Shown here in pieces: positions 52,444 to 60,309 of a stretch of 64,000 nt of DNA. The stretch is from Hufsiella arboris. Its GTDB lineage: Bacteria > Bacteroidota > Bacteroidia > Sphingobacteriales > Sphingobacteriaceae. The stretch's first letter is position 1. Each line of letters opens with the position of its first letter. The position numbers and the translations under genes are program-made. The notes beneath the pieces were generated by a model. The model was not told the DNA's origin, made no database searches, and was given only the letters and a program-made list of their open reading frames with translations. The stretch lies in the NCBI RefSeq assembly GCF_009834875.1, contig NZ_WVHT01000003.1, positions 489,097-553,096 on the forward strand. Reading direction: 5' to 3'.

Positions 52444-52544
52444 TGACTAAAAACAACCGATTTGTTGGCTGGTACATTGCAGTCATAATTTTTCTGATCA
52501 TTCAGATAATCTTCTATGCCTGGTTTACAAACTACTGGAAATGA
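52443..52544 (+). CDS. 33-residue single-helix membrane protein
   Basis: A small open frame of 33 residues with a clear hydrophobic helix (WYIAVIIFLIIQIIFYAWF) between a positive N-terminus (MTKNNR) and a short tail (TNYWK). Its ATG overlaps the PIG-L stop (TGATG) and its TGA overlaps the symporter ATG (ATGA), so all three genes read as one coupled unit. Too short for automatic gene callers. Function unknown; a stabilising partner for the symporter is a reasonable inference. Confidence 0.75.
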   Translation: MTKNNRFVGWYIAVIIFLIIQIIFYAWFTNYWK

Positions 52545-54241
52545 GTCTGACTGATTGGATCGTCATGATCGTAACACTTGCGGCTACCATCATTTATGGC
52601 GTTTACAAAGGTCGCGGGCAAAACGATTCAAGGTCATACCTGCTTGCAGACCGAAAAATGCCGTGGTATATCGTATTGCTCGGCATTATGGCTACACAAG
52701 CCAGTGCAATTACATTTTTATCAGCTCCGGGACAGGCATATACGGACGGCTTGCGGTTTGTTCAATACTATTTTGGCTTGCCCCTGGCGATGATCGTTAT
52801 CAGCATCACATTTATCCCAATCTTTCAGCGCCTGAACGTTTGCACGGCTTATGAATATCTTGAGCAGCGCTTCGACCGCAAAACCAGGGTGCTGACGTCC
52901 TTACTATTTCTGGTATCACGCGGCTTATCAACAGGTATTAGTGTTTACGCCCCGTCTATTATACTTTCGTCTGTGATGGGATGGAACATCATTGTCACCA
53001 ACATTTGCATGGGTGGCTTCCTGATCATTTACACATTTATCGGAGGTGCAAGAGCGGTAGCTCATACGCAAAAGCTGCAGTTTCTGATTATCCTGTGTTC
53101 TATAGTACTTGCTGCATTTCTGCTGGTAAAGAACATGCCCGGCGGAGCATCACTTGGCAACGCGCTTACAATAGCCGGAAAATCCGGTAAGCTTAACGCT
53201 ATCACAACAAATTTTGATTGGAAAGACCGCTACAATATCTGGAGCGGATTGATCGGTGGTTTTTTCCTCGCACTTTCATATTTCGGCACCGACCAAAGCC
53301 AGGTAGGACGTTACATTTCAGCAAAAGATACCTCATCCGGACGAATGGGTCTGCTGATAAATGGCCTGGTCAAAATTCCGATGCAATTTTTCATACTGCT
53401 TATTGGCGCTGTGATGTTTGCATTCTACAGTCTTTCGCCGGCGCCGCTTTACTTCAATGAAAATGCATTGGATAAGTTCAACAAAACATTTCCGGCACAA
53501 GCGGATTCGATTAATAAAAGTTATACAGAACTAGCTGCGCAATACAATAACGACACACGCCGCCTGATAATCAACAATAAACAAGGTGATCAGAAGAGCG
53601 TAAATGCTGATATTATAAAACTGAAGTCAAACCAGGAAAAGATCGCACTGATGCGCGAGCAATTTCAAAAACAGCTTGATTCTTCAAACATAAGCACCGA
53701 TAAATCGGACACAAATTATATCTTCCTCTATTTTGTAAAGCACAATTTGCCAATTGGTGTAATCGGGCTGCTTTTTGCGGTGATTTTCCTTGCATCGTGG
53801 GCTTCCATTTCCGCTGCACTCAATTCGCTAGCCGCCTCATCGCTAACGGATGTTCATCTTCTTTTAGCAAAAAGGACATTCAGCGGCACGGAAGAAGTTT
53901 TTTACGGGCGTATCCATACATTGATATGGGGCATATTTTCTATTGCTGTTGCTATGTTCGCCAGCCGAATGGGATCTTTGATCGAAGCCGTTAACATACT
54001 TGGTTCGATCTTCTACGGGCCAATCCTGGGTGTGTTTATGGTAGCATTCTACATGAAAAGAATTCGTGGAGGCAGCGTATTTATAGCTGCTATTATTTCG
54101 CAACTTTTGGTTGTGCTTATATACAGCCTTGATATCGTTTCATTTTTGTGGCTGAATGTGATTGGTTGTTTTGGGGTAATGATTTTTTCATTGCTGATAC
54201 CCGCGAAAGCATTTAATCAGCAAATATCTCGTCAAGAATAA
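52541..54241 (+). CDS. Sodium:solute symporter (SSS family)
   Basis: Integral membrane symporter of 566 residues with about 13 helices. The family motif region is FLSAPGQAYTDGLRFVQYYFGLPLAMI and the second repeat holds SYFGTDQSQVGRYISAKD. A hydrophilic, coiled helical insert of about 80 residues (around 310-390, KFNKTFPAQADSINKSYTEL) is a common feature of Bacteroidota members. The substrate is unknown; a PIG-L neighbour suggests an aminosugar or deacetylated product. It overlaps the preceding micro-protein by 4 bases, and its 3' end overlaps the convergent Uma2 remnant by 29 bases. Confidence 0.92.
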   Translation: MSLTDWIVMIVTLAATIIYGVYKGRGQNDSRSYLLADRKMPWYIVLLGIMATQASAITFLSAPGQAYTDGLRFVQYYFGLPLAMIVISITFIPIFQRLNVCTAYEYLEQRFDRKTRVLTSLLFLVSRGLSTGISVYAPSIILSSVMGWNIIVTNICMGGFLIIYTFIGGARAVAHTQKLQFLIILCSIVLAAFLLVKNMPGGASLGNALTIAGKSGKLNAITTNFDWKDRYNIWSGLIGGFFLALSYFGTDQSQVGRYISAKDTSSGRMGLLINGLVKIPMQFFILLIGAVMFAFYSLSPAPLYFNENALDKFNKTFPAQADSINKSYTELAAQYNNDTRRLIINNKQGDQKSVNADIIKLKSNQEKIALMREQFQKQLDSSNISTDKSDTNYIFLYFVKHNLPIGVIGLLFAVIFLASWASISAALNSLAASSLTDVHLLLAKRTFSGTEEVFYGRIHTLIWGIFSIAVAMFASRMGSLIEAVNILGSIFYGPILGVFMVAFYMKRIRGGSVFIAAIISQLLVVLIYSLDIVSFLWLNVIGCFGVMIFSLLIPAKAFNQQISRQE

Positions 54242-54835
54242 GACTGAAGCCCGGAAGTATTTCAGTTGTAATTGTTTCACTTAACGTGAACAGTCTTGAA
54301 GGCTGATATTTTCCTTCAGCGTCGAGTGTATATTTCAGGAATGTCTTGTCAACCGGAGAAATGATCCAATATTCCTTTACCCCGAACTCCTGGTAGATCT
54401 TATATTTCGTAAGCAACTCTTTTTTGTTATTACCCGGAGATAAAATTTCCACAACGATATCCGGCGCACCTATGCAACCTCTTGCATCAAGCTTTGATGG
54501 ATCGCAGATTACACATATGTCCGGTTGCAGCACGGTGTATATATCTTTATCAGCTTTACTATCTTTCGGAAACCGGACGTCGAATGGAGCTGCGTAAACC
54601 TTGCAGTGTTTATTCTTCAAAAAACAAAAAGAGCTGCCGTTAACGATGCGGAAACTTCCTGATGTGACCGGGATGGCGCCGGACTCATCGGGAATATCTT
54701 CCCTTTGATAATTTCGACACGTTCATCAAATAGCCAGGTCAAATAGTTGGCATAGGAATAAGTTAGCGAAGGATCTACATCGTTAAGCGCTAAAGGCTCT
54801 TTTTCCTCAGTTGGATATGGTTTCGCATCGGCCAT
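54213..54835 (-). pseudogene. Frameshifted Uma2 family (PD-(D/E)XK) gene
   Basis: Two frames together encode one Uma2/DUF820 protein of about 207 residues. The first (start ATG 54835, MADAKPYPTEEKEP) ends after AALFVF; the second begins with LKNKHCKVYAAPFDVRFP and holds the nuclease-like motif PDICVICDPS, GAPDIVVEILSPGN, KYKIYQEFGVKEYWIISP. The break lies at an A6 run (54619-54624); one added base would restore the reading frame. It is either a real inactivating frameshift, a phase-variable tract or a sequencing error. Confidence 0.8.
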
Positions 54836-54876
54836 CTTATAAAGATAATGAAATACCAAAAAATCTCCGTCTCATT

Positions 54877-56301
54877 TTAAACTTTCACTCTCTTCCAGTT
54901 GCCTTTTCTAAATATGAGGAAAGCCGCAATGGTTATACAAACTTCCGATGCGGGAATTGCGATAAACACGCCTTTAGGGCCGATGTCGAAATACTTTGCT
55001 AAGAGCCAGGCCAATGGTATCTGGAATAACCAGAATCCAAATACATTGACTTTTGTCGGTGTCCACGTATCGCCGGCGCCGTTAAACGCGCTGTTCAGCA
55101 CCATGCCGCAGCCATAAATTATGAACCCGATACTTAAAATATGTAAAGCAGTCACCGCAACTTCTCTAATCCTGGCATCAGGCGTAAAAAAACCGGCAAA
55201 AACGCGCCCTAAGGCAAGAAACAATATCATAACAACAGCCATAAAGATCATCGCATATTTCATTGTCTGGTATACCGCCTGCTGGGCCCTATCGGGATGA
55301 TGGGCGCCAAGATTTTGCCCGACTAAAGTAGCCGCAGCGTTGCTTAGTCCCCAGGCGGGCAACATGAAGAACATCATTAACCTAAGCGCTGTTTGATAAC
55401 CGGCCGAACCGTGGTCGCCGCCGGTTGTGGCCACAAGCTGTGCAAGGAATATCCAGCTGCAGCTGGCGATGACAAACTGCAGGATAGCCGGTGCAGCAAT
55501 TTTAATGATCGCACTGATCTGGCTTAAATCCGGGATAAAATGAGTGAGCCTTATTTTTAAGACATTTTTACCGTTAAACAGATTATAAGCCTGGTATATA
55601 ACTCCTGTCGTGCGGCCAATGCTTGTAGCAATTGCTGCGCCGGTCAACCCGAATGCCGGAACAGGGCCAAATCCGTTTATGAATACCGGGCAGAGAATGA
55701 TGTTTATAATATTGGCCAGCCACAAGCTCCGCATCGCGATGGCCGCGTTTCCGGCGCCACGAAAAATACCGTTGATTAAAAATAGAAGCATGATGATCAA
55801 GCTTCCGCCCATCATGATGCGCACGAAGTTTGTTCCATGATCCGCAGTTTCGGCGGAAGCTCCCATTATCAACAGTATATCGCGCGCGAAAATGAATCCT
55901 ACAACACTGATGAGCAGGTTCACTACGAAGGCAATAATGATAGTTTGCATCCCCGCCTTACCTGCAGCTTCTGGGTTTTTTTCACCCACACGGCGCGCAA
56001 CTACCGCGGTTGCCGCCATACTCATCCCGATTGCAAGTGAATAAATAATGGTAAGCACTGATTCTGTTAAGCCAACGGTTTGAATAGCGTGGCTGCTATT
56101 TTTCAGGTGACCTACAAAATACAGATCAACCAGCGCAAAAACCGATTCCATAGCCATTTCGAGCATCATTGGAATTGCCAGTAAGATAATCGCTCTATTT
56201 ATGCTGATCGATGTGAGATCGGCCTCCTTTCCCTGCAAAGACTCTTTTAATATCGTCCAGAAATCATAAGCCCTGCCCCTTTTTTGAATGGACTGTTCCA
56301 T
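54877..56301 (-). CDS. MATE-family efflux transporter
   Basis: Multidrug and toxin extrusion (MATE, NorM/DinF superfamily) transporter of 474 residues with twelve helices. After a hydrophilic N-terminus comes the family entry SINRAIILLAIPMMLEMAMESVFALVDLYFVGHL, then the twin repeats with GAGNAAIAMRSLWLANIINIILCPVF and, near the C-terminus, MVLNSAFNGAGDTWTPTKVNVFGFWLFQIPLAWLLA. It exchanges cations for organic compounds. It stands alone between the Uma2 gene and a 527-base gap. Confidence 0.95.
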   Translation of the reverse strand: MEQSIQKRGRAYDFWTILKESLQGKEADLTSISINRAIILLAIPMMLEMAMESVFALVDLYFVGHLKNSSHAIQTVGLTESVLTIIYSLAIGMSMAATAVVARRVGEKNPEAAGKAGMQTIIIAFVVNLLISVVGFIFARDILLIMGASAETADHGTNFVRIMMGGSLIIMLLFLINGIFRGAGNAAIAMRSLWLANIINIILCPVFINGFGPVPAFGLTGAAIATSIGRTTGVIYQAYNLFNGKNVLKIRLTHFIPDLSQISAIIKIAAPAILQFVIASCSWIFLAQLVATTGGDHGSAGYQTALRLMMFFMLPAWGLSNAAATLVGQNLGAHHPDRAQQAVYQTMKYAMIFMAVVMILFLALGRVFAGFFTPDARIREVAVTALHILSIGFIIYGCGMVLNSAFNGAGDTWTPTKVNVFGFWLFQIPLAWLLAKYFDIGPKGVFIAIPASEVCITIAAFLIFRKGNWKRVKV

Positions 56302-56463
56302 ATAGAAATTTAAATTAAATTGTGATTGCCGCGAAACGAACAGTTACAGATGTTATTATTCAAGAATTGTCTACCGACAAATCTTTAAGCGGATGGCGAA
56401 GTGCTCATGATCGATTATTTCCTACCGAATTTAGAAATATTTTTCGACGGATCACTCATAAAA

Positions 56464-56499
56464 CAAAAAAACTGTGCAGACTTTACAGTCTGCACAGTT
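56464..56499 (-). terminator. Strong terminator hairpin after a remnant gene
   Basis: A 13-bp perfect stem, AACTGTGCAGACT (56470-56482) with AGTCTGCACAGTT (56487-56499), with a TTAC loop. Read on the minus strand it is followed by a run of seven T (56470 to 56464). Confidence 0.85.
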
Positions 56500-56522
56500 A
56501 AAAAAAATTAAACAATTAAACC

Positions 56523-56663
56523 TTATGCTTCCTCCGTAGGAACTGTTTCATTGACAAAACCTTCAGCGATTTGTTTTAACAAAACATCGGTATTCTTTTT
56601 TCCATCAAGCGTTTGAGTATGGCAAAATGCGAAGCGTGCCGTATGTAACAATCTGATCGAGTG
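56523..56663 (-). pseudogene. C-terminal remnant of an unidentified gene
   Basis: The minus-strand frame is open for 46 codons and has protein-like composition at its end: ARFAFCHTQTLDGKKNTDVL then LKQIAEGFVNETVPTEEA and a stop, 24 bases before a strong terminator. There is an in-frame TGA at 56664-56666 and no good start codon. It is probably the end of a gene whose 5' part is lost or frameshifted. I do not recognise the family. Confidence 0.4.
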
Positions 56664-56828
56664 TCAATTCTCGAAGATATTGTCATTTTATAAAGGCACC
56701 AGTATTTCCTTTTACCAGTCCTTTCTAGTGGTTTGATTATACGAATCGACAGCCAGAAACAGCAGTGTTAAGAGAGAGGAAATTCAAATAGCATGATAGA
56801 TGCTCTTTTAAACATCCTGATACGCCAA

Positions 56829-57650
56829 CTATTGCTTCTTATCAAATTGGGGCATCAAATCGATCATTGATTGTTGGGAGGTTTCCAGCTTAATCAACCC
56901 GCGGCGCGGGCGGTCGAGGTCAAGTGTTATAAAAATAACTGTTGAGATAAGGATGCAAAACCCTACAGCGATCGTCCAGTCAAACCGACCCTTACCTACT
57001 GAATTGTAGCCAACAAAAAAAGCAGACGTAATCGAAAGGATAAATAACATGATCACGATTGATTGGGGCACGCGCATGAGTTCACTATATTTTGTATTGG
57101 AGGCACTGTCAAACATCGCGTTAAGTGCAGGAATCATCTGGCCTGAAATAATTACGTTTGGCTGCTGCGCGGCGAAACGTGTCGCTTCCGTCCATAAGAG
57201 TCGCGAATAACGGTCGGCCCTTTTATCAGCATCGTTTACCTGGTCTATATTGGTTCCGGCCATTATATTTTCAATGCGTGCCAATAAATAGCCTTTGAAT
57301 TCGCTGCGTAATATAACTCTAATTGAATCAGGGTAAAGGTCGGCCCGCAACAGTGCGGTACCAATTGCATTTGCTTCGGCAATCGATGCCTGGCGCCTCG
57401 CTTCATAGCGTGTGCCGCTCATGCTGAAAGTAAATCCAAGCAAAAAAGCAAGCAGGCCGAACAGCGATCCATAAAGTGTGCTGTTGGAGGGATTTTCTTC
57501 GGCTTTATCGGCAGCTTGTATACGCTTACCGAGCTTCGTGCCAAGCCATATGGCTACGATCATCATTATGAAAAGCACCAGAACCACTAACCAGGCATCT
57601 ATCCTCAGCAACCAGGGAAACGCGTAGTAATTTATGCTGGCCTGCATCAT
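56829..57650 (-). CDS. DUF4239 / bestrophin-like membrane protein
   Basis: Membrane protein of 273 residues: helices at about 12-42 and 60-80 (LYGSLFGLLAFLLGFTFSMSG), then an Ala-rich conserved stretch RYEARRQASIAEANAIGTALLRADLYP, and two C-terminal helices (IVIMLFILSITSAFFVGYN and IAVGFCILISTVIFITLDLDRPRRG). This matches the DUF4239 (bestrophin-like) pattern. The channel role is inferred from family name only. Its ATG overlaps the end of the DUF2541-like gene by 4 bases, so they are coupled. Confidence 0.8.
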   Translation of the reverse strand: MMQASINYYAFPWLLRIDAWLVVLVLFIMMIVAIWLGTKLGKRIQAADKAEENPSNSTLYGSLFGLLAFLLGFTFSMSGTRYEARRQASIAEANAIGTALLRADLYPDSIRVILRSEFKGYLLARIENIMAGTNIDQVNDADKRADRYSRLLWTEATRFAAQQPNVIISGQMIPALNAMFDSASNTKYSELMRVPQSIVIMLFILSITSAFFVGYNSVGKGRFDWTIAVGFCILISTVIFITLDLDRPRRGLIKLETSQQSMIDLMPQFDKKQ

Positions 57651-58063
57651 TTCATTCCCAATACCGTTACGTTTGCTCTCCCACGGGCAACGCCGCGGGT
57701 ATCATACCAAAAATCGATTCGCCGGATATGCCTGGTGCCTACACCGCGCAGGTCTATTGCCCTGCTTGTCCCACCTTGAGGAATGTCCAAAGCGACAGGC
57801 AGAATATCCGGAGCACCGTCGCCATAAGTTACCTGCATTTTCACCAATCGTAAAGGAGCATCCGTCACTTTAATCTGTACCCGCCGAAAATTGTCGAAAG
57901 GCGGCGTGACAACAATGCCATCGTGATCAGCCGTGAACCGGGCTTGCGTGGTTCCTATCACCCGCCAGGTTCCGGGAGTTCCTGCTTTACCCCGTCTGAC
58001 TTGTTGTGCGGATAATGCGCTTGAAAATGCGATCAGCGCAACAAAAACGATGAACTTTTTCAT
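57647..58063 (-). CDS. DUF2541-like exported protein
   Basis: Small secreted protein of 138 residues with a signal peptide ending at LSAQ. The mature part has WRVIGTTQARFTADHDGIVVTPPFDNFRRVQIKVTDAPLRL and DIPQGGTSRAIDLRGVGTRHIRRIDFWYDT, a single beta-sandwich-like domain that matches DUF2541. It overlaps the DUF4239 gene by 4 bases and is probably made with it. The partner function is unknown. Confidence 0.7.
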   Translation of the reverse strand: MKKFIVFVALIAFSSALSAQQVRRGKAGTPGTWRVIGTTQARFTADHDGIVVTPPFDNFRRVQIKVTDAPLRLVKMQVTYGDGAPDILPVALDIPQGGTSRAIDLRGVGTRHIRRIDFWYDTRGVARGRANVTVLGMK

Positions 58064-58155
58064 GATGCCTATTATTGATTTCAGAATATCCCAAGATAGG
58101 GCAATCCATTAACAAAAATTTCAAGATAACCACGGGAAAATGTTTCGATTTATAA

Positions 58156-58320
58156 AATGAAACCAACTTACACAGGTTCGGTGTAAAACAATTAGGCGAA
58201 TTTACGAACCTGGAACAGTCATTTTTTAACGGCCCGACGGCAAGTCGCTTTGTAAAGCATTCAGGAGAAAAACTCAAAACGGCAGATGACCTTCAGCGCT
58301 TTTTAATACAAACGGACTGA
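58156..58320 (+). pseudogene. Possible remnant of an unidentified gene
   Basis: A plus-strand open frame of 54 codons without a normal start, between an in-frame TAA and a TGA, with protein-like composition (FGVKQLGEFTNLEQSFFNGP, then TASRFVKHSGEKLKTADDLQ). It lies in the 346 bases between the DUF2541-like gene and the GH20 gene. The rest of that stretch (58064-58155) shows nothing. Weak evidence. Confidence 0.25.
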
Positions 58321-58353
58321 TCAAAATCTCATTTAGGTGTTGCCCGGTGGGTA

Positions 58354-58383
58354 TTGCAAAACGCCGGATAAATTCTATCTTTA
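58354..58383 (+). promoter_or_regulatory. Promoter of the GH20 hexosaminidase gene
   Basis: TTG (58354-58356), a 19-base spacer, TATCTTTA (58376-58383), seven of eight positions of the -7 consensus. It ends 26 bases before the ATG at 58410. Confidence 0.6.
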
Positions 58384-58409
58384 ATCCCTGACACCAATTA
58401 TATTCCGGA

Positions 58410-60026
58410 ATGAGAAACAAGATATTTTCAATTTTATTGTCAGGCCTCACCATGCTTGGAAGTGTAAAAGCTGTTTTTGCACAGCCTGCCATAATTCCCC
58501 AACCAGCGGAAATAAGCTTCCCTGCAAATTCAGGGAGTTTTATCATTAATCAGAAAACGTTACTGGAGAACAGTTCGGCTACGCAAAACTCGGCAGACTT
58601 TTTTAACGACTACCTTATACAGGTTTATGGTTTCGGCCTGAAAAGTTTGCCGGCGAAGGGAAGCAAAAACAAAATCAAGCTTGATATTTCAAAAGATTCC
58701 GGAGGTAAGGAAGGCAGCTACAGCTTAAACGTATCAAAAGGCCTGATACACATCCAGGCAGCCGACCCGTCAGGAGTCTTTTACGGAATCCAAAGCCTTA
58801 TTCAGCTATTGCCAACAGAAAAAAAAGCACAATTAAACGTTCCGTTTATTTCCGTTAAGGACGAGCCAAGGTTCGCGTATCGCGGTATGCACCTTGATGT
58901 AGGGCGTCATTTTTTCCCGGTATCATTTGTAAAAAAGTATATCGACTACATCGCCCTGCATAAAATGAACTACTTCCACTGGCATCTGACAGACGACCAG
59001 GGATGGCGCATCGAAATCAAAAAATACCCGCAGCTTACCCAGGTTGGTGGTTATCGTAATGGAACTATTATCGGCAAATACCCCGGAACAGGAAATGATG
59101 GCATCCGTTATGGCGGCTTTTACACCCAGGAGGAAGTTAAAGGTGTGGTTCAATATGCCGCGAAACGTTACGTAACCATCATTCCTGAGATCGAAATGCC
59201 GGGACATGCTTCCGCAGCGCTAACAGCATACCCAAATCTGGGATGTACCGGCGGTCCATATCATGTACAGCAAACCTGGGGAGTTTTTAAAGATGTCTTT
59301 TGTGCCGGAAACGATTCTGTATTTAACTTTTTGCAGGATGTGATAGATGAAGTGATCCCGCTCTTCCCAGCTAAATATGTACACGTTGGCGGCGATGAAT
59401 GTCCGAAAGACAGCTGGAAGACATGCCCGAAATGCCAGAAAAGAATTAAAGAAAATAATCTGAAGGATGAACATGAGCTCCAAAGCTATTTCATTCAGCG
59501 GATGGAAAAATACATTAACAGTAAGGGCAAAACCGTTATCGGATGGGATGAGATACTGGAAGGAGGACTGGCTCCAAACGCTCTTGTAATGAGCTGGAGA
59601 GGTGAGGCCGGCGGCATTGAAGCAGCTAAACAGCATCACCAGGTGATTATGACCCCTACAACCTATGTCTATTTCGATTATGCGCAGTCAAAACCCGATG
59701 ATTCATTAACCATTGGCGGATATATTCCGCTGGAAAAAGTTTATAATTATGAACCAATTCCGAAAGAGCTTGCGGCCGATGAGCAGCAGTATATCCTTGG
59801 TGCGCAAGCCAACTTGTGGACCGAGTATATTCCCGGCCCGTCTAAGGTGGAATATATGATCTTCCCGCGAATGACAGCATTGAGCGAAGTATTATGGAGT
59901 CCGAAAACATCAAAAAACTGGGAAAGCTTTCAATCAAGGCTTCAAACTCAATATAAACGATATAAACTGTGGGGAGCAAGCTCCGGGAAACCGCCTGTGT
60001 CTGAAGCTTCTAACAGCGGACGTTAA
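58410..60026 (+). CDS. Exported beta-N-acetylhexosaminidase (GH20)
   Basis: Glycoside hydrolase of 538 residues that removes terminal N-acetylhexosamine. Signal peptide ends at VFAQ. Domain order: a GH20b-type N-terminal domain, then the TIM barrel from FAYRGMHLDVGRHFFP, with YFHWHLTDDQGWRIEIKKYP, IIPEIEMPGHASAAL, and the catalytic pair D329-E330 in VHVGGDECPKDSW. The C-terminal part holds QANLWTEYI and PRMTALSEVLW. It has its own promoter and a strong terminator, so it is a single-gene unit. It can act on chitin or peptidoglycan fragments or on host glycans. Confidence 0.95.
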   Translation: MRNKIFSILLSGLTMLGSVKAVFAQPAIIPQPAEISFPANSGSFIINQKTLLENSSATQNSADFFNDYLIQVYGFGLKSLPAKGSKNKIKLDISKDSGGKEGSYSLNVSKGLIHIQAADPSGVFYGIQSLIQLLPTEKKAQLNVPFISVKDEPRFAYRGMHLDVGRHFFPVSFVKKYIDYIALHKMNYFHWHLTDDQGWRIEIKKYPQLTQVGGYRNGTIIGKYPGTGNDGIRYGGFYTQEEVKGVVQYAAKRYVTIIPEIEMPGHASAALTAYPNLGCTGGPYHVQQTWGVFKDVFCAGNDSVFNFLQDVIDEVIPLFPAKYVHVGGDECPKDSWKTCPKCQKRIKENNLKDEHELQSYFIQRMEKYINSKGKTVIGWDEILEGGLAPNALVMSWRGEAGGIEAAKQHHQVIMTPTTYVYFDYAQSKPDDSLTIGGYIPLEKVYNYEPIPKELAADEQQYILGAQANLWTEYIPGPSKVEYMIFPRMTALSEVLWSPKTSKNWESFQSRLQTQYKRYKLWGASSGKPPVSEASNSGR

Positions 60027-60105
60027 AGTCGAAATTAAAGCGAATAGTTGCCAGCTCAATAAATACAAATACACCTTCGTTAGTTTAGACCCAGATTTGG
60101 CCTTC

Positions 60106-60135
60106 AGCCTCACCTTCCCGGTGGGGCTTTTTTTT
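60106..60135 (+). terminator. Terminator of the GH20 gene
   Basis: AGCCTCACC (60106-60114) with GGTGGGGCT (60120-60128), one G-U pair, around TTCCC, followed by eight T (60128-60135). Confidence 0.85.
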
Positions 60136-60309
60136 ACCGCCTGAAAACCTCATCAGCAAAATACTGGTAAACAAAATGTTACAGTTAAAAGATAATTATC
60201 AGGCCTGAATATTTTATCTTTCCTTTGAATTCAAACTACTACCTGGTTTCCTGAAATCAAGCTACTATTTCTATCAATGAGCTGACAACAGCAATATCGT
60301 GAAGCGATA

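Larger units (their letters stand above)
56302..56828. other. Intergenic region with terminator and remnant frame
   Basis: No intact gene. A minus-strand remnant (56523-56663) with a strong terminator just downstream is described separately. The remaining bases, 56302-56463 and 56664-56828, show only AT-rich sequence and no clear signal. Confidence 0.6.

Noticed and set aside
57987..58546. Two minus-strand frames overlapping the DUF2541-like and GH20 starts
   Set aside because: They are antisense to the signal peptide of GH20 or out of frame with DUF2541-like, and have no family features.
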